The notes beneath the pieces were generated by a model. It saw nothing but the letters and a program-made list of their open reading frames with translations, did no database searches and was not told where the DNA came from. From the NCBI RefSeq assembly GCF_002591975.1, contig NZ_NVQE01000026.1:19876-83875 (forward strand): a stretch of 64,000 nt of DNA, given 5' to 3'. Position 1 is the first letter of the stretch; the number at the start of each line of letters is the position of its first letter. The stretch is from Mycobacterium neglectum. GTDB taxonomy: Bacteria; Actinomycetota; Actinomycetes; Mycobacteriales; Mycobacteriaceae. Below are positions 1-7,360 of this stretch, in pieces. Position numbers and translations under genes: made by a program.

Positions 1-416
1 ACTGGGTGGTTGCCGAGATTGACGGGTCTCCCGTCGGCAACCACATCTTGCAGCGTGCCTCCGATGAAGCACGGCTCCGCAACGCGCCGCTGCGGGTGCT
101 GACCAGTTGGCAGACTCGGTTCACCGACGTCTACAACAATCGCTCCGTGGCCGAGGGCAACAGGTGCGCCAAGGCGCAGCTCGACCGTCAACTGGCGCAG
201 TGGAAGAAGCGCTACCCAGAGCTCGATGTCGAGTCCGTCGTAGTGCACGGCAATACGCTGGACTATCTGACGCAATATGGCGACTGGATCCAGTTGCTGG
301 TGGTGGGTCATGAGCGCGTTCGCGGCATCAAGGATCTGGTCGGGCCACCCGGCTACGCGTCATTGCAGGAAGCAGGCTGTTCGGTCTTGATCTGCCAACC
401 ACACACCGTATTGTGA
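1..416 (+). CDS. Universal stress protein, Rv3134c-like (3' part only)
   Basis: The frame is open to the window edge, so only the C-terminal USP domain is present. The beta1 segment VVAEIDGSP and the DEARLRNAPLRVL helix resemble the second domain of M. tuberculosis Rv3134c, the USP encoded just before devR. It ends 40 bp before devR on the same strand, which matches the Rv3134c-devR order and suggests co-transcription. The glycine-rich ATP loop is degenerate (VVGHERVRG, then no GS), so nucleotide binding by this domain is doubtful. Family certain; orthology inferred from context and local similarity. Confidence 0.85.
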   Translation, partial: WVVAEIDGSPVGNHILQRASDEARLRNAPLRVLTSWQTRFTDVYNNRSVAEGNRCAKAQLDRQLAQWKKRYPELDVESVVVHGNTLDYLTQYGDWIQLLVVGHERVRGIKDLVGPPGYASLQEAGCSVLICQPHTVL

Positions 417-456
417 TTTCGGCGTCTCGACCGCCGTTGCCGACAGGGGGCTTCAG

Positions 457-1107
457 ATGGTGAAAGTCTTTCTCGTCGATGACCACGAAGTCGTCCGGCG
501 CGGGCTGATCGACCTGTTGAGCGCCGATCCGGATCTCGAGGTCATCGGCGAAGCCGGATCTGTGGCGCAGGCGCTGGCCCGGATACCGGCGCTGCTGCCC
601 GATGTCGCAGTCCTCGACGTGCGGCTTCCTGACGGCAATGGCATCGAATTGTGTCGCGATCTGCTGTCTCGGCTGCCGGATCTGCGCTGTCTGATGCTCA
701 CCTCGTTCACGTCTGACGAAGCGATGCTGGACGCGATATTGGCCGGCGCGAGCGGGTATGTCGTCAAGGACATCAAGGGTATGGAGCTCGCCCACGCGAT
801 CAAGGAGGTCGGGGCCGGCCGCTCATTGCTAGACAATCGAGCGGCGGCCGCACTGATGGCCAAACTCCGCGGGGCCGCGGAGAAATCGGATCCCTTGGCC
901 GGCCTAAGCGACCAGGAACGGGTGTTGCTCGATTTGCTCGGCGAGGGTTTGACCAACAAGCAGATCGCCGCCCGGATGTTCCTGGCGGAGAAGACGGTCA
1001 AAAATTACGTGTCACGGCTGTTGGCCAAGCTGGGCATGGAACGCCGCACCCAGGCGGCGGTGTTCGTGTCCAAACTCGATCAATCCCACCGCCACTCCGA
1101 GGAATAG
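457..1107 (+). CDS. devR: DevR/DosR dormancy response regulator
   Basis: 216-residue NarL-family regulator. The N-terminal receiver has the acidic pair D8/D9 and phospho-acceptor D54 within VLDVRLPDGNG. The C-terminal LuxR-type helix-turn-helix contains GLTNKQIAARMFLAEKTVKNYVSRLLAKLGMERRT in two adjoining stretches, essentially the M. tuberculosis DosR recognition region. In that species it activates the hypoxia/NO dormancy regulon by binding 20-bp palindromes. The ATG follows a GGGGG-rich ribosome site. The usual partner kinase gene devS is not downstream: the next gene is on the opposite strand. It must therefore be phosphorylated by a kinase encoded elsewhere (inference). The surrounding genes are mostly DosR-regulon families. 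Confidence 0.95.
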   Translation: MVKVFLVDDHEVVRRGLIDLLSADPDLEVIGEAGSVAQALARIPALLPDVAVLDVRLPDGNGIELCRDLLSRLPDLRCLMLTSFTSDEAMLDAILAGASGYVVKDIKGMELAHAIKEVGAGRSLLDNRAAAALMAKLRGAAEKSDPLAGLSDQERVLLDLLGEGLTNKQIAARMFLAEKTVKNYVSRLLAKLGMERRTQAAVFVSKLDQSHRHSEE

Positions 1108-1126
1108 GCCACCGCCGACAGCGATC

Positions 1127-2014
1127 TCAGGTCGGACGGACCACCAGGACCGGCGTGCGCGCCGACTCCGCAACGGCCAGACTGACAGAACCCAGCAGCA
1201 TGCCCGCGAATCCGCCCCGGCCGTGGCTGCCGACGACGGTCAGTTGCGCCGCCTCGGACCTTTCGAGCAACTGGTGCACGGGACGGTTGAGGGCCACGAT
1301 GGACTGCACGCGCACGTCGGGATAACGCTCCTGCCAGCCGGCCAGGCGCTCAGCCAGGGTTTCGTCCGCGCGCCGCTGCAGAGAAGGCAACTCGGTTTCG
1401 GGTAGCTCGAATAGCCCGAAATCGCTCCACACGTGCAACGCGATGAGATCGACGCCACGGCGCGACGCTTCCTCGAATGCGATGGCGGTAGCCGATTCGG
1501 ATACCGGCGAACCGTCGATGCCCACCAGGACAGGCGCCCTGGCGGGATCCGTCATCATTGGGTCCTCGTGAATGACCGCGACTGGGGCGTGAGCGTGCTG
1601 AATGAGACCCCTGCTGACTGACCCGAGCAGTCTCCGGTTGATCGGTCCGGTACCGCGGCATCCAACGACGATCATTTCCGCGTCCTTGGACAGATCTATC
1701 AGCGTGGGCAATACACCCCCCGTGATCAACGCAGTCTCGATATCAATCTGACGCGAACCCGCAGTCGCCGCCTGCGCGGCCCCGCGCGCAGCACTGAGAA
1801 TCTCTTGGCCGTCTCTCTCGATACGAGCAAGCACCTCGTCGGGCATGGGGATCTCGGGCCACATTCGGACTGCGGGTGACTGTATGACGTGGATGATCGA
1901 CAGCGGAAGCTTGCGCATCGCGGCTTCTCGCGCCGCCCAGTCGATGGCCACCTTTGACTGAGGCGATCCGTCAGCAGCTACGAGGATACCGTGATGTGTT
2001 GGGGAGGTTGACAT
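1127..2014 (-). CDS. Tandem universal stress protein (two USP domains)
   Basis: 295 residues with two USP domains. Each begins with a VAADGSP/VGIDGSP strand and ends with an ATP-binding loop of the type G-x2-G-x9-G-S (GCRGTGPINRRLLGS and GSHGRGGFAGMLLGS). It is the same architecture as the M. tuberculosis DosR-regulon USPs (Rv2005c/Rv1996/Rv2028c class), cytosolic ATP-binding proteins linked to growth arrest. The ATG at 2014 has a good AGGAG-type site. It converges with devR, 20 bp away. A weak DosR-box-like sequence lies at 2103-2116. Paralogue of the USP at 4063-4965. Confidence 0.93.
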   Translation of the reverse strand: MSTSPTHHGILVAADGSPQSKVAIDWAAREAAMRKLPLSIIHVIQSPAVRMWPEIPMPDEVLARIERDGQEILSAARGAAQAATAGSRQIDIETALITGGVLPTLIDLSKDAEMIVVGCRGTGPINRRLLGSVSRGLIQHAHAPVAVIHEDPMMTDPARAPVLVGIDGSPVSESATAIAFEEASRRGVDLIALHVWSDFGLFELPETELPSLQRRADETLAERLAGWQERYPDVRVQSIVALNRPVHQLLERSEAAQLTVVGSHGRGGFAGMLLGSVSLAVAESARTPVLVVRPT

Positions 2015-2124
2015 TTGCGGACTCCTTCTGCCATGGCTGCTATATGCGCGACGCTACATTCATCGATGGGTCCGGTCGGGAGGCGATGGCCACCACACTG
2101 GTAGGCCAAAGGTCCTCTGATTGG

Positions 2125-2706
2125 TCAGGATTGGTAGTGGAGCGATTGGAGCTCGCGATCCCATTGGATATATGTTCGGTGTGCGAGGAACTCCCCAATG
2201 AGATAAGCGCCGCCGACGGCGGTCGCCATAACGGCGAACCACACAGAGAAGGCGACACCCACGGCATCGCTGACCGCCGCACTCGGTGGCGAAGGGGGGT
2301 CAGCCGGCTCGCCGGTGGCGTCGTCGACCCAGATGTCGGCTTGATCGCCAATCGTTGCCTTATCGGCCCATTCGACGACGTCGATGTGGTCGGAACCCGC
2401 ATCAGTCCAGGAGGCCCGCACAAAAAACGAGACATCCTCTGGTCCTGGACCCACATCGACGGTGCCGTTCTCAAGCGCCGTGGCGGTAACCGCGTGGCGG
2501 TGCTCAGCCTCTTCCGCGTACAGCCGGGTTTGTTTGTCGTACACGGATGTTCCGATGGCAGCGGCGACGGGCAACGCCAGGACAGCGACGAAGGCGGCGA
2601 GAATGAGCGCCCACGCCTGAATTCGGTCGCTGCCCCGCACGAGGGGATTGCGCCCCGCAATCCGGCTGAACCAGTACCTCCCCCACGTGATCGTGAACGG
2701 TTGCAT
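2125..2706 (-). CDS. Rv1733c-like dormancy membrane protein
   Basis: 193 residues with an N-terminal segment RNPLVRGSDRIQAW leading into one hydrophobic span (about residues 30-50). A polar extracytoplasmic region follows, then a second span (about 148-172). The RNPLVRG(S/T)DR motif, the two-span layout and the IWVDDATG-type central region match M. tuberculosis Rv1733c, a DosR-regulon membrane protein of unknown function and a T-cell antigen. It sits among other DosR-regulon families on the same strand. A partial DosR-like palindrome is centred about 73 bp upstream of the start. Function unknown. Confidence 0.85.
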   Translation of the reverse strand: MQPFTITWGRYWFSRIAGRNPLVRGSDRIQAWALILAAFVAVLALPVAAAIGTSVYDKQTRLYAEEAEHRHAVTATALENGTVDVGPGPEDVSFFVRASWTDAGSDHIDVVEWADKATIGDQADIWVDDATGEPADPPSPPSAAVSDAVGVAFSVWFAVMATAVGGAYLIGEFLAHRTYIQWDRELQSLHYQS

Positions 2707-2772
2707 GACGTCTCTCCTTGCGTTGTCCCAGGGTCTTTCATCGATCCTGGGCGCCGACGAACCGCGATTCCA

Positions 2773-2786
2773 GGGTCCAATGGCCT
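2773..2786 (-). promoter_or_regulatory. Weak DosR-box-like palindrome upstream of the Rv1733c-like gene
   Basis: On the minus strand the core reads AGGCCATTGGACCC against the DosR core GGGACTWWAGTCCC, about 8 of 14 matches. Its centre is 73 bp from the ATG at 2706, similar to the offset of better boxes in this island. Weak on its own; position is the main support. Confidence 0.25.
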
Positions 2787-2908
2787 GTTGCGGTGGGCCA
2801 GACGTCGTCTTCGGCGCCGCCGATGCCCATTTGATCTCGCGAATTGTCGAGCCTCACAAGCACAGCCTGGTTCCGCAGGCGAGTTCTCGGTACTCGTCGC
2901 GCACTAGC

Positions 2909-3946
2909 TCACCCGTCGAAGTCGACCTGACCGAATGTCATTGACGGCACACTTGCTCCGTCGAGTCGTGAATCGTCTAACCTGACAACCACTTCTGCCA
3001 GGTCGCGACGCGGTGTGGCGGGCAACGGATCGCTGTTGACGGGCGCCCAGCCGATGCGTAGCAGCATCTGGGGATAGCCATCCTCACCAAGCACGTCCGC
3101 CCGGACCGCTTCTCGGGTCGCGGCGATCTCCAGCGGCTCGGTGATCGGGCAACTTGCCAGGCCCAGGGCAGTCGCCGTGAGGAGTACCACGCTGGTGGCT
3201 TCACCCGCGCGCAGCCTCGACAGGTCATCGTCCGCTACGGTTCCCAGCGCAATAACCACAGCGTTGTCCGCGGCCGCATCGACCGGAGGCTGCGCGAGTA
3301 CTGGTCCGGCGAACCATCGCGCCGGAATCGAACCTGCCGAGTCCGGCACGGGTGTGTTCCGGGCCGGGACTCCGGCCTCAGCCGCATATCGTCCGCTCCA
3401 CGCTGCCAATTCTGCCGAGTATGCAAAGTCGGTCGCGTGGAGGGAAGCGGCCTCACCCACGATCTGCGTCAGGTGCGCGATGTCGTCGATCCGGCGCATT
3501 GTCACCCCTGCGCGCGCAGCCCGAGCGCCCATCAACGCGAGATCGCCCTTAGCGACCGGCCAGTGACTGTAGTACCGGCGATCGGTGCGGCGGCGCGGGA
3601 TCGCCGCCGCAAGCGCGATGTCCACATCGGCCGGCGTCTGGCGACGAAGTTCTATCGAAGCCAGGTGATCCACATCGGCGGGATTGGGAAACCGGTGAAT
3701 CTTGGCTGCCCACCCCAGTGCGGCGAAGGCGGTTACGCAATGATTAAGCGCGACACCACAGCTCAGAAGCAGGTCTCTGGCATCGGGGTCTGTGTTCGGC
3801 AGTTGCCGATCACGGTCTGCGTAGAGATGCACACTGCGTTCGCCGATCGCCCAACGCCACGGCTGGGAGTTGTGCACCGACGGCGCCCGAACGGCCAGCA
3901 GCAACGCTGACGTGATGGTCTCGGCATCTGGAAAATGCGCGCTCAT
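2909..3946 (-). CDS. Acg-family putative nitroreductase
   Basis: 345 residues. The N-terminal APSVHNSQPWRW motif is characteristic of the Acg family (M. tuberculosis Rv2032 acg, Rv3127, Rv3131), and the C-terminal FMN-nitroreductase region includes ALGLASCPITEPLE. These proteins are DosR-regulon members and bind FMN, but the flavin may be occluded, so classical nitroreductase activity is not assured. The ATG at 3946 follows a strong GAGGTGGGG ribosome site. A near-perfect DosR-like palindrome lies at 4015-4028. Cytosolic; physiological substrate unknown. Confidence 0.9.
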   Translation of the reverse strand: MSAHFPDAETITSALLLAVRAPSVHNSQPWRWAIGERSVHLYADRDRQLPNTDPDARDLLLSCGVALNHCVTAFAALGWAAKIHRFPNPADVDHLASIELRRQTPADVDIALAAAIPRRRTDRRYYSHWPVAKGDLALMGARAARAGVTMRRIDDIAHLTQIVGEAASLHATDFAYSAELAAWSGRYAAEAGVPARNTPVPDSAGSIPARWFAGPVLAQPPVDAAADNAVVIALGTVADDDLSRLRAGEATSVVLLTATALGLASCPITEPLEIAATREAVRADVLGEDGYPQMLLRIGWAPVNSDPLPATPRRDLAEVVVRLDDSRLDGASVPSMTFGQVDFDG

Positions 3947-4014
3947 TTGTCCCCACCTCGATCGGAGAAGTCTGTTGTTCTTTCCAGCGTGCCGCTTCTC
4001 GGCCAGAATCGAGA

Positions 4015-4028
4015 GGGTCTAAAGACCC
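4015..4028 (-). promoter_or_regulatory. DosR-box-like palindrome upstream of the nitroreductase
   Basis: GGGTCTAAAGACCC is a perfect 14-bp inverted repeat that matches the DosR core GGGACTWWAGTCCC at 12 of 14 positions; both mismatches are symmetric. Its centre is about 75 bp upstream of the nitroreductase ATG at 3946, so it most likely drives that gene. Confidence 0.6.
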
Positions 4029-4062
4029 AGACACATATGACTTGCGGAGTCGAACCGGAGCC

Positions 4063-4965
4063 CTAGGACTGCCGTGCCACGATGACCGGGATCCGCGCTG
4101 CCTGCGCCACGGCCGAGCTCACCGAACCCAAGAGAAGACCCGCAAATCCTCCGTGTCCATGGCTTCCTACAACCAGTAGTTGTGCACGTTCGGATTCCGT
4201 GAGCAGACAGTGGGCGGGATTGTCCTGAGCAATGACGCGCCGGACGGCGACATCCGGATAGCGCTCGCACCAGCCTGCAAGCCGTTGCGCCAGTTCCTCC
4301 TCGGCTTGCACGGCCCCACCCTCGAGGGGCACATCGAAGGAGAAATCTGCGTTGTTCATCCAGGTGTGGATCGCCACCAGTTCTACGCCGCGCCGCGATG
4401 CCTCGTCGAAGGCGATGGCCGTCGCTCGCTCGGAGGCTGGCGACCCGTCGATACCAACGAGCACAGGCGCCGCGACCGAGTAATCCGTGACCGGCTCCTC
4501 GTCGTGGATCACCGCCACGGGGCAGTGCGCATGGTGCAGCAGGCCCGAGCTGACCGAGCCCAGCAGAAGCCTCTTCACGCCGCCGAGCCCGCGGCGACCG
4601 ACCACCACCATTTCCGCGTCTTTTGACATGTCCACGAGAGTCGGCACCGCAGATCCGGAGACGACGCGACGCTGAGTGGTCAATCCCGCTGCGCCGGATG
4701 TGGCCTCGGCGACGACCTGCATGGCGTCATCAATTACCTGGTCGGCACGTCGGTCGCGCTGGGACCAGTAGTCCGCCGATACGGGCATGTCGACCCACGG
4801 CCCGATAGACGTCGCCGGGAGAATGTGGACGACCGTCAACGGCACGTTGCGTAATGCCGCGTCCCGTGCGGCCCACTCTGTCGCCACGTCCGAGGCAGTC
4901 GAGCCGTCAACCCCGACGACGATGCCGTGATACTTCGACTCTGAAGACTCTGTTGTTGAACTCAT
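4063..4965 (-). CDS. Tandem universal stress protein (two USP domains)
   Basis: 300 residues from the ATG at 4965, chosen because it has a GGAAAGAAG ribosome site. The frame stays open further upstream, but that part is the overlapping upstream gene. Two USP domains start VVGVDGST and VGIDGSPAS. Their loops GRRGLGGVKRLLLGS and GSHGHGGFAGLLLGS carry the ATP-binding G-x2-G-x9-GS pattern. The start overlaps the stop of the three-helix protein by four bases (ATGA), so the two are translationally coupled behind the DosR-like box at 5223-5242. Close paralogue of the USP at 1127-2014. Confidence 0.93.
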   Translation of the reverse strand: MSSTTESSESKYHGIVVGVDGSTASDVATEWAARDAALRNVPLTVVHILPATSIGPWVDMPVSADYWSQRDRRADQVIDDAMQVVAEATSGAAGLTTQRRVVSGSAVPTLVDMSKDAEMVVVGRRGLGGVKRLLLGSVSSGLLHHAHCPVAVIHDEEPVTDYSVAAPVLVGIDGSPASERATAIAFDEASRRGVELVAIHTWMNNADFSFDVPLEGGAVQAEEELAQRLAGWCERYPDVAVRRVIAQDNPAHCLLTESERAQLLVVGSHGHGGFAGLLLGSVSSAVAQAARIPVIVARQS

Positions 4966-5189
4966 TTCGCGCTTCTTTCCTTGTGGTCGAAGCTCAAGAG
5001 GCGTCGACTTCGATTGAGCGTCAGGGGAATCAAATGGGCGGTGACCGTCGCTCTCGCGGCCAGCTCGGCGTACACCTCTGCCACGACCGCCTCGACCTCG
5101 ATTCGCGAGCGATCGGGGAATCGGCCGCACAGTGTCGACACGACGCTTTCAAGTTCATCGTGCACCAACGGTGCCGCGAAAGTGGTCAT
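4962..5189 (-). CDS. Small three-helix-bundle-type protein in a DosR operon
   Basis: 75 residues from the ATG at 5189 (MTTFAAPLVHDE). The core, with ELESVVSTLCGRFPDRSR followed by a second and third helix, resembles the actinobacterial three-helix-bundle dimerization proteins often found next to USP genes; no biochemical role is known to me. A longer version starting at 5222 is possible, but then the DosR-like box at 5223-5242 would abut the start codon. With 5189, a CAGACT -10 element lies six bases before the ATG (leaderless) and the box centre is 43.5 bp upstream, as expected for DosR activation. It overlaps the next USP by four bases. Confidence 0.7.
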   Translation of the reverse strand: MTTFAAPLVHDELESVVSTLCGRFPDRSRIEVEAVVAEVYAELAARATVTAHLIPLTLNRSRRLLSFDHKERSAK

Positions 5190-5222
5190 CGCCAGAGTCT
5201 GCGTCGAAGAAGTGCCAAGCAT

Positions 5223-5242
5223 CTACGGACCAAAGTCCCCAA
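5223..5242 (-). promoter_or_regulatory. DosR-box-like site driving the small protein-USP operon
   Basis: Read on the minus strand, TTGGGGACTTTGGTCCGTAG matches the consensus TTSGGGACTWWAGTCCCSAA at about 15 of 20 positions, including GGGACT-TT and GTCC. The centre is 43.5 bp upstream of the proposed leaderless start at 5189. Confidence 0.6.
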
Positions 5243-5389
5243 ACCGGCGGCTAGCGTCACTTGGTGCCCGCGGAGCGCGCGGCGCCGCACCCCTTGCCTC
5301 CCGGATCCGACGAGCATCCCGGGCACCCCACGCGACGGGCACGCCACGACAAGCACAACCCGACGAGGTAGAGCCACCGGTCCCGCAAT

Positions 5390-5854
5390 TCAGGCGGCGC
5401 TGGGAAAATCGATACTGATGTGGAGATTCGAATCCTGCCGATCTTTGCCGACGGGCTTCCACCCCACATATGTCAGATACAGACCGATGGCGGCAAATAC
5501 GACGTATACCGCCTGCCATACGCCGACCGCTCCGATGACACGGTTGGCCACGGAGGCAAAGGTATCGGGGAAGGCAAGAAGAAAGACTCCGCGGGCAATG
5601 AGCAGCCATCCGAGGGCGGACACGATAATCGCGGCCGGGTCACGCCAGAGTTGGTGAAACGCCACGATCGAGATGCCACCCATGAGGATGAAGGCCCCTG
5701 TCACCCAGGGCCACAAATCGCTTGCGGTGAACTCGGACAATAGCCGTCGCATGTCGGGGGCGCGCAGCGCCACGACGATGGCGACGATAGTAAAGAATGG
5801 ACCAAGCACTCGGGCGAACATCCGGGTGCGTTGTTGCACTTGCACACTCATCAT
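5390..5854 (-). CDS. Four-span integral membrane protein, unknown function
   Basis: 154 residues from the ATG pair at 5854/5851. Four hydrophobic segments are visible: about residues 14-31, 47-68, 76-93 and 105-130. The last leads into YLTYVGWKPVGKDRQ and a soluble tail. I do not recognise a named family. An alternative ATG at 5878 (MNHLRIEA) is in frame. A DosR-box-like palindrome at 5932-5945 lies upstream, and the gene is divergent from the SpoIIAA-like gene. It is therefore probably another dormancy-regulon membrane protein. Confidence 0.7.
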   Translation of the reverse strand: MMSVQVQQRTRMFARVLGPFFTIVAIVVALRAPDMRRLLSEFTASDLWPWVTGAFILMGGISIVAFHQLWRDPAAIIVSALGWLLIARGVFLLAFPDTFASVANRVIGAVGVWQAVYVVFAAIGLYLTYVGWKPVGKDRQDSNLHISIDFPSAA

Positions 5855-5931
5855 TGCCTCGATCCGAAGGTGATTCATGAGATCTGCTGGTCTCGGTGCC
5901 AATACCACCACCACATGTATTTCCTGCCCCA

Positions 5932-5945
5932 GGGCCGAAGGTCCC
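5932..5945 (-). promoter_or_regulatory. DosR-box-like palindrome
   Basis: GGGCCGAAGGTCCC matches the DosR core at 11 of 14 positions. It lies 60-85 bp upstream of the membrane protein, depending on the start used, in the divergent region shared with the SpoIIAA-like gene. Confidence 0.45.
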
Positions 5946-6019
5946 GTGTGGTGTCGAATTCTTCCGCTGAAAAGCGGTGGGTGACGGAACAGACGGCTGT
6001 CATCTGGCCCCTGACCCGG

Positions 6020-6033
6020 GGGCACAAAGACCC
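6020..6033 (+). promoter_or_regulatory. Second DosR-box-like palindrome in the divergent region
   Basis: GGGCACAAAGACCC matches the DosR core GGGACTWWAGTCCC at about 10 of 14 positions. It lies 135 bp upstream of the plus-strand SpoIIAA-like gene, which it may serve. Weaker than the box at 5932. Confidence 0.3.
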
Positions 6034-6161
6034 CGTTCTTCATGACATCGAGCCAACTAGGCTCGAGCATGTCGCCGGTTGGCATCAGGATCGCCCAGCC
6101 CAGTGACGTACGGCAGGTATCCACACGAGCCGTCACGAGCCATGCGGCAAGGGAGAATTCG

Positions 6162-6530
6162 ATGATCGAAGTACTGCATGACATGCCGCCCGGAGTGACC
6201 GGTATCCGCGTGTCGGGCCGATTGAGTGGCAACGACCTGCGTGAATTCGCGCCGGCCATGGAGGACCTGCTGAAAACGGATGAGATCCGGATCGTCGAAG
6301 TCATCGCTTCTGACTACCGGGGTTTCGGGCCCGACGGGCTGGTCGAGGACCTGAAGTTGGGCTTCAGCGCTCTCTTCCAACATCATTCGGCCTTCAAGCG
6401 AGTCGCGGTCGTGTCTGACAAGGAATGGGTCGCCCACACGCTGCACGCGCTCGCGTGGATGGTTCCTGGCGAGCTCGCCATATTCGGGCTCGACGAACTC
6501 GAGCGCGCGAAGGAGTGGGCCGCCGGCTGA
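6162..6530 (+). CDS. SpoIIAA-like (STAS-fold) protein
   Basis: 122 residues. The ATG at 6162 is chosen because AAGGGAGA precedes it; the frame is open further upstream without a ribosome site. The pattern GVTGIRVSGRLSGND, a central DLKLGFSALFQHHSAFKRVAVVSD and a C-terminal ALAWMVPGELAIFGLDELE is typical of SpoIIAA-like (DUF3478) proteins. These share the STAS fold but lack the phosphorylatable DSxG serine. Role unknown; location suggests stress or dormancy. Upstream sits the divergent region with two DosR-like palindromes. Confidence 0.8.
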   Translation: MIEVLHDMPPGVTGIRVSGRLSGNDLREFAPAMEDLLKTDEIRIVEVIASDYRGFGPDGLVEDLKLGFSALFQHHSAFKRVAVVSDKEWVAHTLHALAWMVPGELAIFGLDELERAKEWAAG

Positions 6531-6556
6531 GCCGGCTCGCGCGGAGCGGCTGGTGA

Positions 6557-6570
6557 GGGGCGAAGGTCAC
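6557..6570 (+). promoter_or_regulatory. DosR-box-like site upstream of fdxA
   Basis: GGGGCGAAGGTCAC matches the DosR core at about 10 of 14 positions. Its centre is 65 bp before the fdxA ATG. TACCGT at 6617-6622 could be a -10 element six bases before the ATG, which would give a leaderless message. Confidence 0.35.
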
Positions 6571-6628
6571 CCGTGAAAGTGCCTTTGTGCTCCGTTCTGC
6601 GCGGCGTTGATATTCCTACCGTTGCGCC

Positions 6629-6982
6629 ATGACCTATGTAATCGGTTCGGCGTGTGTCGATGTGATGGACAAGTCGTGTGTGCTCGAGTGCCCCGCGGAC
6701 TGCATCTACGAAGGTGCGCGCTCGCTCTACATAAATCCCGAAGAGTGTGTCGATTGTGGCGCGTGCAAATTGGTCTGCCGAATGGAGGCGATCGAATACG
6801 AGACCGATCTGCCCGACGGCGATTTGCAGCACCTCGTCGACAACGCGGCCTTCTTCCAGACCGTACTACCTGGCCGTGCCGCGCCGTTGGGTGCGCCAGG
6901 CGGCGCGCAAGGTGTTGGACGAATCGGCGTCGATACCCCCTTGGTTGCGATGATGCCGACTAAGGATCAGTCGGGGCATTGA
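6629..6982 (+). CDS. fdxA: Ferredoxin FdxA (7Fe type)
   Basis: 117 residues. The N-terminus MTYVIGSACVDVMDKSC and the segments ECPADCIYEGAR and CVDCGACKLVCRMEAI carry the cysteines for one [3Fe-4S] and one [4Fe-4S] cluster. The C-terminal tail FFQTVLPGRAAPLG is found in M. tuberculosis Rv2007c (fdxA), a DosR-regulon ferredoxin. Cytosolic low-potential electron carrier; its partners here are unknown, though it might serve a P450 or the nitroreductase-like protein (inference). A DosR-like site is 65 bp upstream. Confidence 0.93.
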   Translation: MTYVIGSACVDVMDKSCVLECPADCIYEGARSLYINPEECVDCGACKLVCRMEAIEYETDLPDGDLQHLVDNAAFFQTVLPGRAAPLGAPGGAQGVGRIGVDTPLVAMMPTKDQSGH

Positions 6983-7068
6983 CGTCGGCCGAACGGCCGT
7001 ATTGCGCTGCGGCGCAACCTCTCATATCAAAAATGTGGGGTTTGGAAGCACAATGCCACTGCCAACGA

Positions 7069-7082
7069 GGGCCCATCGGCCC
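7069..7082 (+). promoter_or_regulatory. DosR-box-like palindrome upstream of the Cys-rich protein
   Basis: GGGCCCATCGGCCC, within the longer inverted repeat AGGGCC-CATC-GGCCCT (7068-7083), matches the DosR core at about 10 of 14 positions. It is centred 69.5 bp upstream of the ATG at 7145, the same offset as the other boxes in this island. Confidence 0.35.
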
Positions 7083-7144
7083 TACAGGAACGGCATTGTC
7101 GGCGCGCATTCTGGGAGCAATCAATCGTTGAGGAGAGCACGATC

Positions 7145-7360
7145 ATGGCAGATGGCATGGAATCGCAGAACGTCGTCGAACCACTGACGGAATACTGTCG
7201 CACTTGCGGTCACGCAAAAGAGAGTCACAACCTGGATTTTCGGGGTGCCCCGGAAGAGGCTCACCAACTCTACGGTCATGGCAAGTATGTGTGCCATCAC
7301 ATGACCGGAGCCAATTCCGCCGTTCACTGCATCTGCGTGGGGTGGAACAGCTGGGTCTAG
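7145..7360 (+). CDS. Small Cys/His-rich protein, probably zinc-binding
   Basis: 71 residues with an excellent GAGGAGAG ribosome site. It has YCRTCGHAKESH, then YVCHH and HCICVGW: a C-x2-C knuckle, a Cys-His-His and a C-x-C, enough ligands for one or two zinc ions. I do not recognise a named family. It is the last plus-strand gene of the dormancy island and has a DosR-like palindrome at a standard distance. It ends four bases into the convergent epoxide hydrolase gene. Short, but position, ribosome site and motif spacing argue it is real. Confidence 0.7.
   Translation: MADGMESQNVVEPLTEYCRTCGHAKESHNLDFRGAPEEAHQLYGHGKYVCHHMTGANSAVHCICVGWNSWV

Noticed and set aside
2103..2116. Possible DosR box upstream of the USP at 1127-2014
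   Set aside because: Only about 9 of 14 core positions match and the centre is 95 bp from the start, outside the range of the other sites. Mentioned but not listed as a feature.
4966..5130. N-terminal extension of the USP up to 5130
   Set aside because: The extra 55 residues are Arg/Gly-rich and lie over the three-helix gene in another frame; the ATG at 4965 has the ribosome site and begins the USP domain.
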